Below are positions 1 through 13,700 of a stretch of 64,000 nt of DNA, piece after piece. The stretch spans positions 77,827,018 to 77,891,017 of the forward strand of contig OZ026516.1 in NCBI GenBank assembly GCA_964019695.1, in the 5' to 3' direction. The translations under genes and the position numbers were made by a program. The notes beneath the pieces are model-generated. The model saw nothing but the letters and a program-made list of their open reading frames with translations. It had not been told where the DNA came from and searched no databases. This DNA comes from Loripinus fragilis. Taxonomy: Eukaryota > Mollusca > Bivalvia > Lucinida > Lucinidae. Each line of letters starts with the position of its first letter. The first letter of the stretch is position 1.

Positions 1-179
1 TTTTGACACCCTTTACTCCATAATAACCCTGTTTGACAGCCTTTGCTCCATAATAACCCCTGTTGTTTATAGACATTTTCATATTTCATCACAGCTTCCA
101 AAATGGCGGCCAAAGGTCATGTGACATTTTTTTATTGATTCAAATGGAAGTTTTATATAGTTGCAACTTTCTGTGAAAG

Positions 180-445
180 TGTTCCTAGAGGGGCAGTCTG
201 ATCTGGATCTACACTGTTTGTCAAAGAGGCTTCAAATATTTTAGCAGACGTCAAAAGCATACCTTTTTTATGATATGCCCTTTAAGGATTAATAAATGTG
301 AGTTAAGTGTATATATTGTCAGGATTTTTAAGAAATTCATGCACATTTATGCGGCTCAAACAACTTATAAACTCTTTTTCAAATAATAGAACCTGATTTC
401 CATTTTTAAGCAGAGGAAATAGTGGAACCAAGCCCAGATATGAAT
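180..445. repeat. Dispersed repeat, partner at 30015-30350
   Basis: The stretch from gcagtctgatctggatc to agatatgaatatta matches about 30085-30350 closely, including the shared words cagaacctgatttcc-like and gcccagatatgaatatta. Its left part is a truncated copy of the TTAA MITE family B; the right part is extra sequence conserved in both copies, so the mobile unit is longer than the MITE. Confidence 0.6.
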
Positions 446-453
446 ATTATACA

Positions 454-629
454 GTTATTTCATGCCTGTTTGTAGTATAGTCAAAACTTTTACCCCGAGG
501 TGCCATGGACGACCTGATGCTCTATTGCATGAGGCCGAAGGCTGAGTGCAATAGTGCATCGGGTCGTCCACGGTACTGAGGGGTAATAGTTAGACTATAC
601 TACAAACAGGCATGAAAAAACTGTTTTAT
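454..629. repeat. Large fold-back (inverted repeat)
   Basis: Arms of about 80 bases: catgcctgtttgtagtatag on the left returns as its exact reverse complement at the right end, and the pairing continues to the centre. The centre is gaggccgaaggctgagtg, itself nearly palindromic. A similar centre occurs in the fold-back at 20783-20922. Confidence 0.8.
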
Positions 630-1189
630 TACACAACCCTTTTGATGAAATACTTAGCAGCGTTTCTTGTATGGAGTTGCTGTAGACGATGCCGTTTTGA
701 TGCAAAACAGAAAATTTCACCAAATCTGCTCAATTTTGGTCTCAACATGTTCTGCTTGTTCTAACTAAGAAAACAAGTACCCTTACTTTATGTTTCTGAT
801 CATAAACAAGTGAGTTATTGGAGTTTAAAGTTGCCAAACCATGCCTTATTTTCACCATTGTTGCATAACATCTCATTTCATAAACAAACCGTACACGCAT
901 CGTTGTCGCGCATGTCGTAAGGGCCTGTGTGTTTTTAACAGGGAAGCGGGTAACCAGGCCATGCATGGTATAGTCATACTTATTGACCGGTGGAATAGTT
1001 CAGTGACTCATGACATAGCAAAAAATAGACAATTACTCCGTATATAGACGGTTGGGTAATAATAAAAGCTAGCGCCCAAAAGTTCTATGATATAGATGAA
1101 GATACAGGGCAAACATTAGATCAATAGCACTGATGAATAAGTCAGCAGGCTTTGTGCATAAGTATTGATTACCAAGATCTCATGGGCGG

Positions 1190-1499
1190 ATCCAGACTTG
1201 GGACAGGGGGTCCGGCCTGAAAAATGACAAAAATATAGGGTTTCTTAGCAATACTGGTCCGGATCCCCTGGAAAATCACAAAGCTACCAAACCAGCATTC
1301 AATTTTGGGCATTATTGGCCCGCCAGCAAAACACCATTGAAATGGTGTTTTGCTGGCGGGTCAATGATGGCCCGCTTATAGTGGTATTTGTTTGGATCCT
1401 CTCTCCCCTCTAAAAAAAAATAAATAAAAATAAAACAAAAATAAAAAAAACGCCAAAGTTGGACCCCCTCTGATAAAACTTTCTGGATTCGCGCATGGA
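1190..1499. repeat. MITE-like element, family J copy 1
   Basis: It begins gcggatccagac and ends tctggattcgcgcatg, inverted ends of about 12 bases. An internal perfect hairpin around aaaacaccatt/aatggtgtttt occurs at the centre. Copies lie at 9227-9525 and 62980-63231 with the shared line agggtttc...agcaatactggtccggatcccc. Confidence 0.7.
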
Positions 1500-1558
1500 T
1501 CTCATGTCTGTCCCTTAGGTTCTTATAGTGTGACATATTTTGTTATTTTCTTTTACAG

Positions 1559-1741
1559 TTCTATGTACAGTTTTGGGACACTGATGCACCAGATTACAAG
1601 GGTAGCGCTCAAGTTGTCATCTCTGTCATTAGAAATCCAAGTGGACCTATATTTTTACAAAATCCATATGTTTTTGATATTCACGAAAGTTTCAAGTCTG
1701 GTACAGATATGTTTCCAATAGAAGCCATTGATTTGGATGGA
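1559..1741 (+). CDS. Cadherin gene exon 1 of window (long type)
   Basis: 61 codons between acceptor ttttacag and donor gtaagt. The first half closes an EC repeat whose start is upstream of the window (AxD-position aspartate in FWDTDAP, strand QVVISVI). The linker is IRNPSGPIF in place of DxNDNxPxF. The next repeat opens with YVFDIHES, supplying the conserved glutamate, and the exon ends on the DxD motif IDLDG. This is the first exon of the gene that I can see; the preceding short exon must lie further upstream. Confidence 0.9.
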
Positions 1742-4700
1742 GTAAGTACGATTCATAGGGATTTTTGGGTGTTCTCAGGGGAAGAAATGCTTTTTTTTAT
1801 TGAAGATCTGGATTTTTATTCAATCAACACACAAACAAGCTACATGATGTCATTCTACTACCATTGCATCTGATTTGTTTTATAATTGACAGAAAAATGC
1901 CGTTATTGTGCACTATAACAAATTTCCCAATTTAGGAGTTTACCCTGCTAATTTTCCCAATCTGAAATGCCTGAGGGCTCCTTCCCAAAATTGCAACGAA
2001 ATCCCGGATTCAGTCACTGTTTTTGAGCCTTATTTTTCAGTGAAGCAGAAGTCAAAATAAACAAAAAGTTTGAATATAAAATTGTGATTATTTTCTTATT
2101 CTCTGTTTTAAATTATTCTCATTGAAAAGCATCTTATGAGTAATCACAACATATATTTTTGTTGAGAAATAAGAAATAAATTTTCATTTATAGTCATATC
2201 AGGAAGCAGGAAAACCATATGTTCATTATGTATCTTATACGTCTAGACTACGGTCAATCTTGAAAGTGAAACACATATTGAATTATTGTTTAGGACCAGT
2301 ATTATTGCTGTAAAGCGTATATTCAGGACCAATGGTTTTGGTGTTTAGTTTATGTTCAGGACCAATAGTATTATTGTATAGTATATGTTCAGGACCAACA
2401 GTATTAGTGTATAGTATATGTTCAGGACCAATGGTTTTGGTGTTTAGTTTATGTTCAGGACCAATAGCATTATTGTATAGTAGGGTAAAAACATCGAATT
2501 TCGGACGGACATGTAAAATCGGACACTCTTATACCTCCCCTGACATAACGTCCTGCTCTAGACTCCCGAGCAATTGATAAAGTTTTATTTCAGGTTAACT
2601 GTACAGACAAAATATCGTCGTACCCACTTCCTAACATTGAAAATGGAACACGTCACATTATAGCCGATCAATTAGATATCTATTCCAGTCTGGTGACCTC
2701 CAGCTCCGCACAGATTAGGGAGTACGTGGTTTCGAAGCTTGTCACAACTATTTTTACTTACATCTTTTATAGTTGAATATTGATGCACAATGGGATATTT
2801 CTGCTCCCTAGTATCTTCGATAGTTATATTTATGAAATGAAAGGTTGTTTTTGCATATTCACATAGATTTGAAACGAAATGAAGATAAAATAAAGGGTGT
2901 CCGTATTTCCCTTTAGGAAATTTAATTTCGGACACGCCATTGAACACGACGTCGAAACGATGATTCTTGACCCTTTCATATAGTTTTCTTTCCTTTCCAG
3001 CTGTTTGTAAATAAAATGCATTGTATCTGTTTACGTTTTATAGATAAGATTATTTTAGATTCTTATTGGTAGCGGCGATTGAAAGACTGGAATGCATCAC
3101 CACGGACCCAAAAAATTGAGCAAGAGTTGACTGCGGGTTGAAAAGATTCTGTAGCTTTGTATGCGGGTTGACATTTCAGCACTTGATTTTAGAAGCAAAT
3201 GAAATCGATACCTTAAAAGACCTCGGTAGTTTACGCATATGATAAATGAAACATTTTTAACTGTTTTTGACAGAATAAAAACATTTAAAGAGCTTATTTA
3301 GTAAAAAGAAACAACTGTCCGATTTTCCCTTCAGCTCTGTCCGAATTTCCCGATAGCCGTCCGAATTTTCATGTTTGACCCTATGTCACTTTAAGTGCTA
3401 ATCAAACACATTTAAATGCGTTAATCAATGAAATTACAGCTTTATTAAGTCAATCGAGCATGTCTGGCAGCTACCAGTTAGATTTAACCTGGTGGCATGT
3501 CTGGAGTAAAGCACAAACCGTGCTAAAATAGTGACACAGCGAAAAAGCGTCCGAAGTTCGATGTTTTTACCCTATATGTTCAGGACCAATAGTATTAGTG
3601 TATAGTATATGTTCAGGACCAATAGTATTAGTGTATAACATATTATGCTCAAGATAAAGTATATGTTACAGGATCCACTGTATTACTATATGGGACCAGA
3701 GAACCGTGACAATGCTTACTTCACTCTTGTTGCTTCAACTGGAATGCTGCGCCTGAGGAAAAGACTTGATAGTCTACATAGCACTGATCTACAGGTAAGA
3801 GCATGGGCAAAATTTTCAGGATTTTTCCTGAATTTAGGATTTTGAGGCTGACTTTCTATGGAAAGCCAGCCTCAAAATCCTGAATGAGGCAGAATATTAT
3901 GATTTCTATGATTTATTTTTCAAGTTTTCTTAGACAATTGACCATTCATGCTAGATCATTTTAATGTTTTGCATGCATACTGTGAGCTTTAACACTTAAA
4001 GGGCCAAGAAAAAAATGCATCAGAAAATGTCGTCTGCTGAAGTTGTCTGCTGCAAATAATTGCCTAGCATTACTGACAAATTAAGTATAGAAGCAAACAG
4101 TGTGGACCCAGAACAGACTGCTCCTATAGGAGCAGTCTGATCTGGGTCCTCATTGTTTGCCATAGAGGCTTCTTAAACATTTCAGCAGACGAGAAAAGCA
4201 GACAACTTTTGTTGCAATTGGCGCATTAAGGGTTAAGATTTGAATTTCTAAAATTCTCGATTTTGAAAAATTGAACTCTCACACAGGTAAGAGAGAAATT
4301 ACAGCTGTATAAGAATAGGATGCCAGCTTTTCTAAGACTTAAACCTTTCCTGCAATTCAAGACTCTTATCTGCTTATTTACTAAAAATCATGACATGACA
4401 ATCAGTTTTAACAGTGTCACTCTCAAAAATACACAGACAGAGCCTCAAAAATATTTTTTTTCAACGAAACAAACACTATTAGGAGTCGGCAGATAAAATA
4501 TAAAAATAATTTTAGAAACTGAATATTATTTTTTCTACTTTACGGAAAATTACAGAAGGAGGGCTTGTAAATCAACTAATAAAAAAATTCTGGCCTAATA
4601 CAACAACTGATTTTTTAATATACTGAGGGAAAATAGTTTAGCAATTATTTATAATGGGGTTTCCCATAGGTGATCTTTGAAGCATTAGCTCTTTTGAATT

Positions 4701-7700
4701 GGCAGGTTCGCAAACATGTCAGTTGCTTGAAAATTACCTAATGGCTACCCGCAAGTGGTCAAAAGAAACAAAATCCGACTTCATAGTGAGGATTTGATCT
4801 GCTGAGCATTTCAATTTCAAACGTTATTGAATTGAAAGGGAGGTAATTTGGAGAAATACGATTTTCAACTAAAAACTGTACGAAAAGGGTTAACTAAACA
4901 TTCAGTTTTAAACCGTTTTTCACTGTCTTGCTTTTGGATCTAAACATTGGACAGAAAAATGAAACTTTTAGTCGAAAACTTTTCGCACTATTCCCAGATA
5001 AGCTGTTTTAGCAAGGGGGCATAAAATCAGACTTTACATTATGTGAAATGTCAACCTGTTAATGTCATCGTTTTCGTGAACGTTTGTCAACATATATATT
5101 TGACAATATGAAATTAAAAGTCCTATTTCGTCTAAACTGAGAATCCTCAAAGTATATTGCTAAACTTTTTTCCCTCAGTATAGTTTATATATGGCTTTGC
5201 TCTGGGAAATGTACTGTATTGACTTTGGAAAGGTGACTATTGTGGTGTGCAGTATAATATGCAAATTTTGTTGAATTCTTAAGTTGTTAAATTTATGTAA
5301 TTTTATCACATGACATTGTGTCCGTGAGTGATATAATGCCATGCAATAAAATCCATAAACCACCAGTGGTTTACAGATTTTGTAACTTAAGGTAAGGACA
5401 TCCATTTTAATGTTGCGCAAAAGATGGCACAATCTTGACATTTTCACACCCAAATGCGATTTTTAAGTAATTCTAATGTTATGTGATAAATAGAATCTAA
5501 CATTCATGCTCCTGTATTATCGAGTTGATTAAACTTGTTGAGAAAAAAACAATAAAATGCTAGACAAGCCTAGCATTTTATTGCTTTTTCTCAACTCCTT
5601 TAATAAATTCAATAAAACATGAGCACTCATGTAAGATCCTCTATATAATGATTAAAGGCAGTTTCTAATGTCTCCTTTGTGACCTGGTGAATGTGACAAC
5701 ATGAAAAATCCTGTTGGATCCCTATATTCTAAATTTACACTGTATTTCAGGATTTCTTGAATAACAGGACTTCCGTTCGTGAAGTACCATTTTATAAGAG
5801 CTGTATACCTATCTCCCTTTATTTACCCCCAGTTGATAGTTTGCTTTTCTTTCCAGTTCACCGCATATGCACATGATAACAGAAAGGACCTTTCAATTCG
5901 AAGAACTGCAACAACACAAATTTTGATCCGTGTTGACCTAGATGAAGCTCCACGATTTACAAATGATCGTTTTGTTGATCTATTAGAGGAGACCGCCAAG
6001 GCTGGAGATCCTGTCAAACAGTTGACTGCATTTGATTCAGATTTAGAGGTAATCAATTTGAGCCCTTAAAGGGTCTATAGCAATTGCAGTAGGGGACATA
6101 CTTTGTGGTAATTTTCTTGATTTTGGAAAAAGATAAGGCTTGACATTTAAAGTGAGTTTTCTCCTGGACAATTTTTCATGTATGATTAAGACTTATTTCA
6201 CACAATATAATCAAATCATATTACATTTGTAAACACATGTTTACATTGATGGATAAAAAATAATTAAAATTTTAGGTTCATTAAACTTCCTTATCTGGAT
6301 CTCTGTATTCATGTAATGTTTGCTGCTGGGCTCTGGGCCTGATCACCTGTTAACCCTTTAAGTAAGTAAGTAGGTAAGTTCTCCATATTAACGCTTTTTT
6401 ACCTCTTTAAAATATCATGTATATGAAAATATTATGGAAAATGGAGCATTTGCTCTTTTGGAGCAAATGCTCCATTTTCCATAACATTTTCAAAAGTATT
6501 CAAAACTTAACTTAAATTTTTCTTGATTGTTTTTCTGTGTTGTCTAAAAATAGAAAATGATGTCATGATCTAAACATAGCTTATGGATTAAAGGGTGAAA
6601 CTAAATATACCAGGAGCCAACTCAGGACAGTTAACAAAAAGTGTATAATGGCAGAATTTAAAAAAAATAAATAAATGAATAAATGATTTTCTTTTCAGCT
6701 TTACATTTCGTTGGTACAATCAATATTCTACTATGCATTTGTTCTGTCACCCAGGTACTTTAGGCTTTATGTAACTTCATGCTGAAGAGCTCCTCTGAAA
6801 TACTCAAGGGAAATAATTCCAGGCACTTTTTAAGAAGCATTCAAAATCATAAAATTTTTATCAAATTTTAGTAGGTTTAAATTTATTGCCATTTATAAAT
6901 TCACCAAAATACATAGGGATAATAGAGAAGTATCTGTGTATTCAAGAGGTGTGTGAATCGCCTCGATTGTTCAAATCGGGATGTGACATATCACTGTTTG
7001 AGAGAACTGATAATGATTCTATTAGTTTTATGACACAAGCCAGCATGGGAGATTTTGATACATATAGCACCACGAAGCAGCAAAGGCTCTAATAACACCG
7101 CACATCCTCGCAGTCTCCTCAGAACCTTCACTGATATATAAAGTATTGGAATAGATGAAGACTCAGGCTGCAATAAGACCTCCAGCCATAATAGGTGGCT
7201 ATGTGTGCATGCTCAGAGTGACTTTAAGCATATGCTATAAGTATCAATATTTTATAAGCTCCGTCATATGTGAATGTTTATTGGATTATATATGAAAGAA
7301 GAATGGTCATTTTGAACAGCCATAGTGTCTTTAATGGCTCAATTGTAATGAAAGTCCAGGGATTATGTTATTTATGCTGATGTTTACTGCCTATAACTTA
7401 TTTATTCAAGACATTTTGTAATGTGTGTTACAGGGTAACTACACGTTTAAGCTAGTTGGGGCCCCACCTGCACCTTTCATGTTCCGAGTGGATGAATACA
7501 GTGGATTGATCACACTGAAATATAATATCATTGACAGTGAGTTCGCAGCTTACAGAAACTACAGAGTAAGTATGAGGTATGAGTGGATGAATACAGTGGA
7601 TTGATCACACTGAAATATAATATCATTGACAGTGAGTTCGCAGCTTACAGAAACTACAGAGTAAGTATGAGGTATGAGTGGATGAATACAGTGGATTGAT

Positions 7701-10700
7701 CACACTGAAATATAATATCATTGACAGTGAGTTCGCAGCTTACAGGAACTTCAGAGTAAGTATGAGGTATGAGTGGATGAATACAGTGGATTGATCACAC
7801 TGAAATATAATATCATTGACAGTGAGTTCGCAGCTTACAGAAACCAAAGAGTAAGTTCGAGATATAGACCAGTTCTCATGAGTAGTGCTCATGTATAAAT
7901 ATTTATATTTTCGAAGCAATCCTCTAATTAATCTTTAGATTTTGGCGACTGTTCATAGCTTCATGAATTACAGGAATTTGATTGACAGCTGCCAAGCTCA
8001 CTTGCCCGCTCAATATGCTTCGAACATCGAACTCATTCGCAAGAAGTGACACTGGTGTTGTGATGGACAGCGAGCCACACCCGAGTCGCATGTGCGAAAC
8101 AAGCCTCTTGTTTGCTCCATTGGCTCTTCATGACTGTTCTGCTTTTCAGTTTTACACTCCGACAAAGCCGTTAAAATGATTATATTTTAAATACAAAACT
8201 TTTAATTCCTAAATTAAATTTTTTTTTTATATTTTAAATATTTATAATAAAATGTAAATATAAAAAATAAATTCAATTTTTGCTCTGTTCTTGGAATCAT
8301 GAATACTTTGGGTCTCTTGCAAAGTTAACGTGAAGCCCAAGGGCTTCACTTACTTGGCAAGAGACTCGAAGTATTCATGATGCCATGAACATTCCAAAAA
8401 TTGAATTCATTTCTTAATTGAATTCATTAGATGAGTTAAAGAAGTAATCAAATGTTAGGCTAGCTGAGCATTTTAACACTTTTCTGCAACGAGTTTAATA
8501 AATTCAACGATAAAGAGCATGGATGTTAGAATCTATCAGATGACACTAAACTACCTTGAAATTGCATTATTTTGTGTGAAAATGCTAAAACTTGCCACAT
8601 ATATGTGACATTGTTTTTGACAGTCATAACATTACTAAATGTGTAAACAACTAGTGATAAATATTGATTTCTAATACATGGTGTTATATCTCTACCAGAC
8701 ATGACATCATCCAATCAAAGTGAAATAACCAATGTTGGTTTTAGCTATAAAGCTTTTTTTTTCATGCTAATCTGAGCATGAAATTTGAACTCATGATAAA
8801 AAAATATTAATGGAGAAAAACATATTTTTTGCTTTAAAACACTCAGAAGCTGTCAATCATTTTATGTTGATGCAACTTTTCAAATGGCCTAATATGACTG
8901 GAACTTAAAGCCTCAACTCATATGAACAAATTGTTCCTTATAATAGGTTGTGATTTGAGATGTAAACAGGAAACAAGGGCAGAAACTTACACTTTCTATA
9001 TAAAAAAGTTCCCTAAAACATATATTTGACAAAAACAGCATTTACAAAAAAATTGCATGGAGACCACATTTCTTGCACACCAGAGTAGGTTTTTACTGGC
9101 ATGAGAAAATTCTATCTGGCATACCCCTTATCAGCCTATGGGAAAAATTAAAACCAAACAGCCACACGCTGGAAGTCAAGTGACATTGATTTATGTTGAA
9201 ATGACACCTTGAAACTTTTTTTTTCCATGTGCGGATCCAGAGGGGGGGGGGGGGGGACAGGGGGTCTGGACCCCCTCGAAAATCACAAAATATAGGGTTT
9301 CATAGCAATACTGGTCCAGATCCCCTGAAAAAGCACAAGGCTACCAAGCCAGCATTCAATGTTGGGCCATCATCAGCATGCCAGCTAAACTGGCATTTCA
9401 CTGCTGGGTCGATGTTGGCCCGCATATTGTGGTATTTGGATCCTCTCCTCTCATCAACTAAAAAAAATGAACTGTGTCAAAGTTGGACCCCTTCGGCAGA
9501 ACTTTCTGGGTCCGCACTTGTTTTCATTAATATAAAAATACAGTATTAAATGGTGAGCAAGAAAAAGATTCAATCAATCGTGTGAGGATGGAATAGAAAA
9601 TTTGGTATCATGAGATTCCTCGAGATCACCCTTTGATGAGGCAAGCCTCGTGAAGCCAACGGTGATCCTTAGGATGGATTTTTCTAACCCACTATCACAC
9701 TCTTGATAGATTCTTATATTGTTTCTTGTGTAGCTTGAGCTGGAGGTATATGACAGTAAATATCCTCTATATATTGTTTCTTGTGTAGCTTGAGCTGGAG
9801 GTATATGACAGTAAATAACCTCTATATATTGTTTCTTGTGTAGCTTGAGCTGGAGGTATATGTCAGTAAATATCCTCTATATATTGTTTCTTGTGTAGCT
9901 TGAGCTGGAGGTATATGACAGTAAATATCCTCTATATATTGTTTCTTGTGTAGCTTGAGCTGGAGGTATATGTCAGTAAATATCCTCTATATATTGTTTC
10001 TTGTGTAGCTTGAGCTGGAGGTATATGACAGTAAATATCCTCTATATATTGTTTCTTGTGTAGCTTGAGCTGGAGGTATATGACAGTAAATATCCTCTAT
10101 ATATTGTTTCTTGTGTAGCTTGAGCTGGAGGTATATGACAGTAAATATCCTCTATATATTGTTTCTTGTGTAGCTTGAGCTGGAGGTATATGACAGTAAA
10201 TATCCTCTATATATTGTTTCTTGTTTAGCTTGAGCTGGAGGTATATGACAGTAAATATCCTCTATATATTGTTTCTTGTGTAGCTTGAGCTGGAGGTATA
10301 TGACAGTAAATATCCTCTATATATTGTTTCTTGTGTAGCTTGAGCTGGAGGTATATGTCAGTAAATATCCTCTATATATTGTTTCTTGTGTAGCTTGAGC
10401 TGGAGGTATATGACAGTAAATATCCTCTATATATTGTTTCTTGTTTAGCTTGAGCTGGAGGTATATGACAGTAAATATCCTCTATATATTGTTTCTTGTG
10501 TAGCTTGAGCTGGAGGTATATGACAGTAAATATCCTCTATATATTGTTTCTTGTGTAGCTTGAGCTGGAGGTATATGACAGTAAATATCCTCTATATATT
10601 GTTTCTTGTTTAGCTTGAGCTGGAGGTATATGACAGTAAATATCCTCTATATATTGTTTCTTGTGTAGCTTGAGCTGGAGGTATATGACAGTAAATATCC

Positions 10701-13700
10701 TCTATATATTGTTTCTTGTGTAGCTTGAGCTGGAGGTATATGACAGTAAATATCCTCTATATATTGTTTCTTGTTTAGCTTGAGCTGGAGGTATATGACA
10801 GTAAATATCCTCTATATATTGTTTCTTGTTTAGCTTGAGCTGGAGGTATATGACAGTAAATATCCTCTATATATTGTTTCTTGTGTAGCTTGAGCTGGAG
10901 GTATATGACAGTAAATATCCTCTATATATTGTTTCTTGTTTAGCTTGAGCTGGAGGTATATGACAGTAAATATCCTCTATATATTGTTTCTTGTTTAGCT
11001 TGAGCTGGAGGTATATGACAGTAAATATCCTCTATATATTGTTTCTTGTGTAGCTTGAGCTGGAGGTATATGACAGTAAATATCCTCTATATATTGTTTC
11101 TTGTGTAGCTTGAGCTGGAGGTATATGACAGTAAATATCCTCTATATATTGTTTCTTGTTTAGCTTGAGCTGGAGGTATATGACAGTAAATATCCTCTAT
11201 ATATTGTTTCTTGTGTAGCTTGAGCTGGAGGTATATGACAGTAAATATCCTCTATATATTGTTTCTTGTGTAGCTTGAGCTGGAGGTATATGACAGTAAA
11301 TATCCTCTATATATTGTTTCTTGTTTAGCTTGAGCTGGAGGTATATGACAGTAAATATCCTCTATATATTGTTTCTTGTGTAGCTTGAGCTGGAGGTATA
11401 TGACAGTAAATATCCTCTATATATTGTTTCTTGTGTAGCTTGAGCTGGAGGTATATGACAGTAAATATCCTCTATATATTGTTTCTTGTTTAGCTTGAGC
11501 TGGAGGTATATGACAGTAAATATCCTCTATATATTGTTTCTTGTTTAGCTTGAGCTGGAGGTATATGACAGTAAATATCCTCTATATATTGTTTCTTGTG
11601 TAGCTTGAGCTGGAGGTATATGACAGTAAATATCCTCTATATATTGTTTCTTGTTTAGCTTGAGCTGGAGGTATATGACAGTAAATATCCTCTATATATT
11701 GTTTCTTGTTTAGCTTGAGCTGGAGGTATATGACAGTAAATATCCTCTATATATTGTTTCTTGTGTAGCTTGACCTGGAGGTATATGACAGTAAATATCC
11801 TCTATATATTGTTTCTTGTGTAGCTTGAACTGGAGGTATATGACAGTAAATATCCTCTATATATTGTTTCTTGTGTAGCTTGAGCTGGAGAAATATGACA
11901 GTAAATATCCTCTATATATTGTTTCTTGTGTAGCTTGAGCTGGAGAAATATGACAGTAAATATCCTCTATATATTGTTTCTTGTGTAGCTTGAGCTGGAG
12001 AAATATGACAGTAAATATCCTCTATATATTGTTTCTTGTGTAGCTTGAGCTGGAGGTATATGACAGTAAATATCCTCTATATATTGTTTCTTGTGTAGCT
12101 TGAGCTGGAGGTATATGACAGTAAATATCCTCTATATATTGTTTCTTGTGTAGCTTGAGCTGGAGGTATATGTCAGTAAATATCCTCTATATATTGTTTC
12201 TTGTGTAGCTTGAACTGGAGGTATATGACAGTAAATATCCTCTATATATTGTTTCTTGTGTAGCTTGAGCTGGAGAAATATGACAGTAAATATCCTCTAT
12301 ATATTGTTTCTTGTGTAGCTTGAGCTGGAGAAATATGACAGTAAATATCCTCTTTATATTGTTTCTTGTGTAGCTTGAGCTGGAGAAATATGACAGTAAA
12401 TATCCTCTATATATTGTTTCTTGTGTAGCTTGAGCTGGAGGTATATGACAGTAAATATCCTCTATATATTGTTTCTTGTGTAGCTTGAGCTGGAGGTATA
12501 TGAAAGTAAATATCCTCTATATATTGTTTCTTGTGTAGCTTGAGCTGGAGGTATATGACAGTAAATATCCTCTATATATTGTTTCTTGTGTAGCTTGAGC
12601 TGGAGGTATATGACAGTAAATATCCTCTATATATTGTTTCTTGTGTAGCTTGAGCTGGAGGTATATGAAAGTAAATATCCTCTATATATTGTTTCTTGTG
12701 TAGCTTGAGCTGGAGGTATATGACAGTAAATATCCTCTATATATTGTTTCTTGTGTAGCTTGAGCTGGAGGTATATGAAAGTAAATATCCTCTATATATT
12801 GTTTCTTGTGTAGCTTGAGCTGGAGGTATATGTCAGAAAATATCCTCTATATATTGTTTCTTGTTTAGCTTGAGCTGGAGGTATATGACAGTAAATATCC
12901 TCTATATATTGTTTCTTGTTTAGCTTGAGCTGGAGGTATATGACAGTAAATATCCTCTATATATTGTTTCTTGTTTAGCTTGAGCTGGAGGTATATGACA
13001 GTAAATATCCTCTATATATTGTTTCTTGTGTAGCTTGAGCTGGAGGTGTATGACAGTAAATATCCTCTATATATTGTTTCTTGTTTAGCTTGAGCTGGAG
13101 GTATATGACAGTAAATATCCTCTATATATTGTTTCTTGTGTAGCTTGAGCTGGAGGTATATGACAGTAAATATCCTCTATATATTGTTTCTTGTTTAGCT
13201 TGAGCTGGAGGTATATGATGGTAAATATCCTCTATATATTGTTTCTTGTTTAGCTTGAGCTGGAGGTATATGACAGTAAATATCCAGACAACAAAGGAAC
13301 ACAGACTTTAGAAGTGAATGTTCGTGTGAACCCTAATGCTCCAATCTTCTATGATGAGTTTGGCAGACCCAACAATTTCTACCAAGTGAGAGTGAATGAA
13401 AGTGAAGGAATTGGCAACACCATATTAACACTCCGTGCCGAAGATCCTGATGGCGTAAGTTTCCTCTACTAACTAATACATTCAGATAAACTCCAATTTG
13501 AAAATCTAATCGTGGAGCACAGTGGAGTTTCTTATCAAATACACTGACCCAAAATGAAAACTTTACATGGTGTTCAAAAGTATATATTTTGATGATAAAT
13601 GAAGTTTCGGGGTTATTTTTTTCGGTCATCGAATCTTCAATGCCTTATCGATGTCTCCGAAAAAATTATTGGATGAAAATCATAAATTGCATAATTTTTA

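Larger units (their letters stand above)
1..1558. other. Upstream flank or intron, no exon seen
   Basis: Presumed intron of the cadherin gene, because exon 1 begins in mid-protein. It holds a dispersed repeat (about 180-445), a large fold-back (454-629) and a MITE-like element (1190-1499). I see no cadherin-like exon. Confidence 0.6.

Noticed and set aside
2672..2947. Reverse 91-codon frame as a transposase
   Set aside because: No DDE/D or DNA-binding motif visible; kept only as part of the TA element.
5823..6056. Reverse 77-codon frame
   Set aside because: Antisense shadow of exon 3.
9229..9549. 106-codon open frame
   Set aside because: Read through the family J repeat and a poly-G run; the same frame is broken in the other J copies.
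9711..13285. Regular short repeats resembling a CRISPR array
   Set aside because: Units are directly adjacent with no unique spacers, the unit contains exon sequence, and the setting is eukaryotic.
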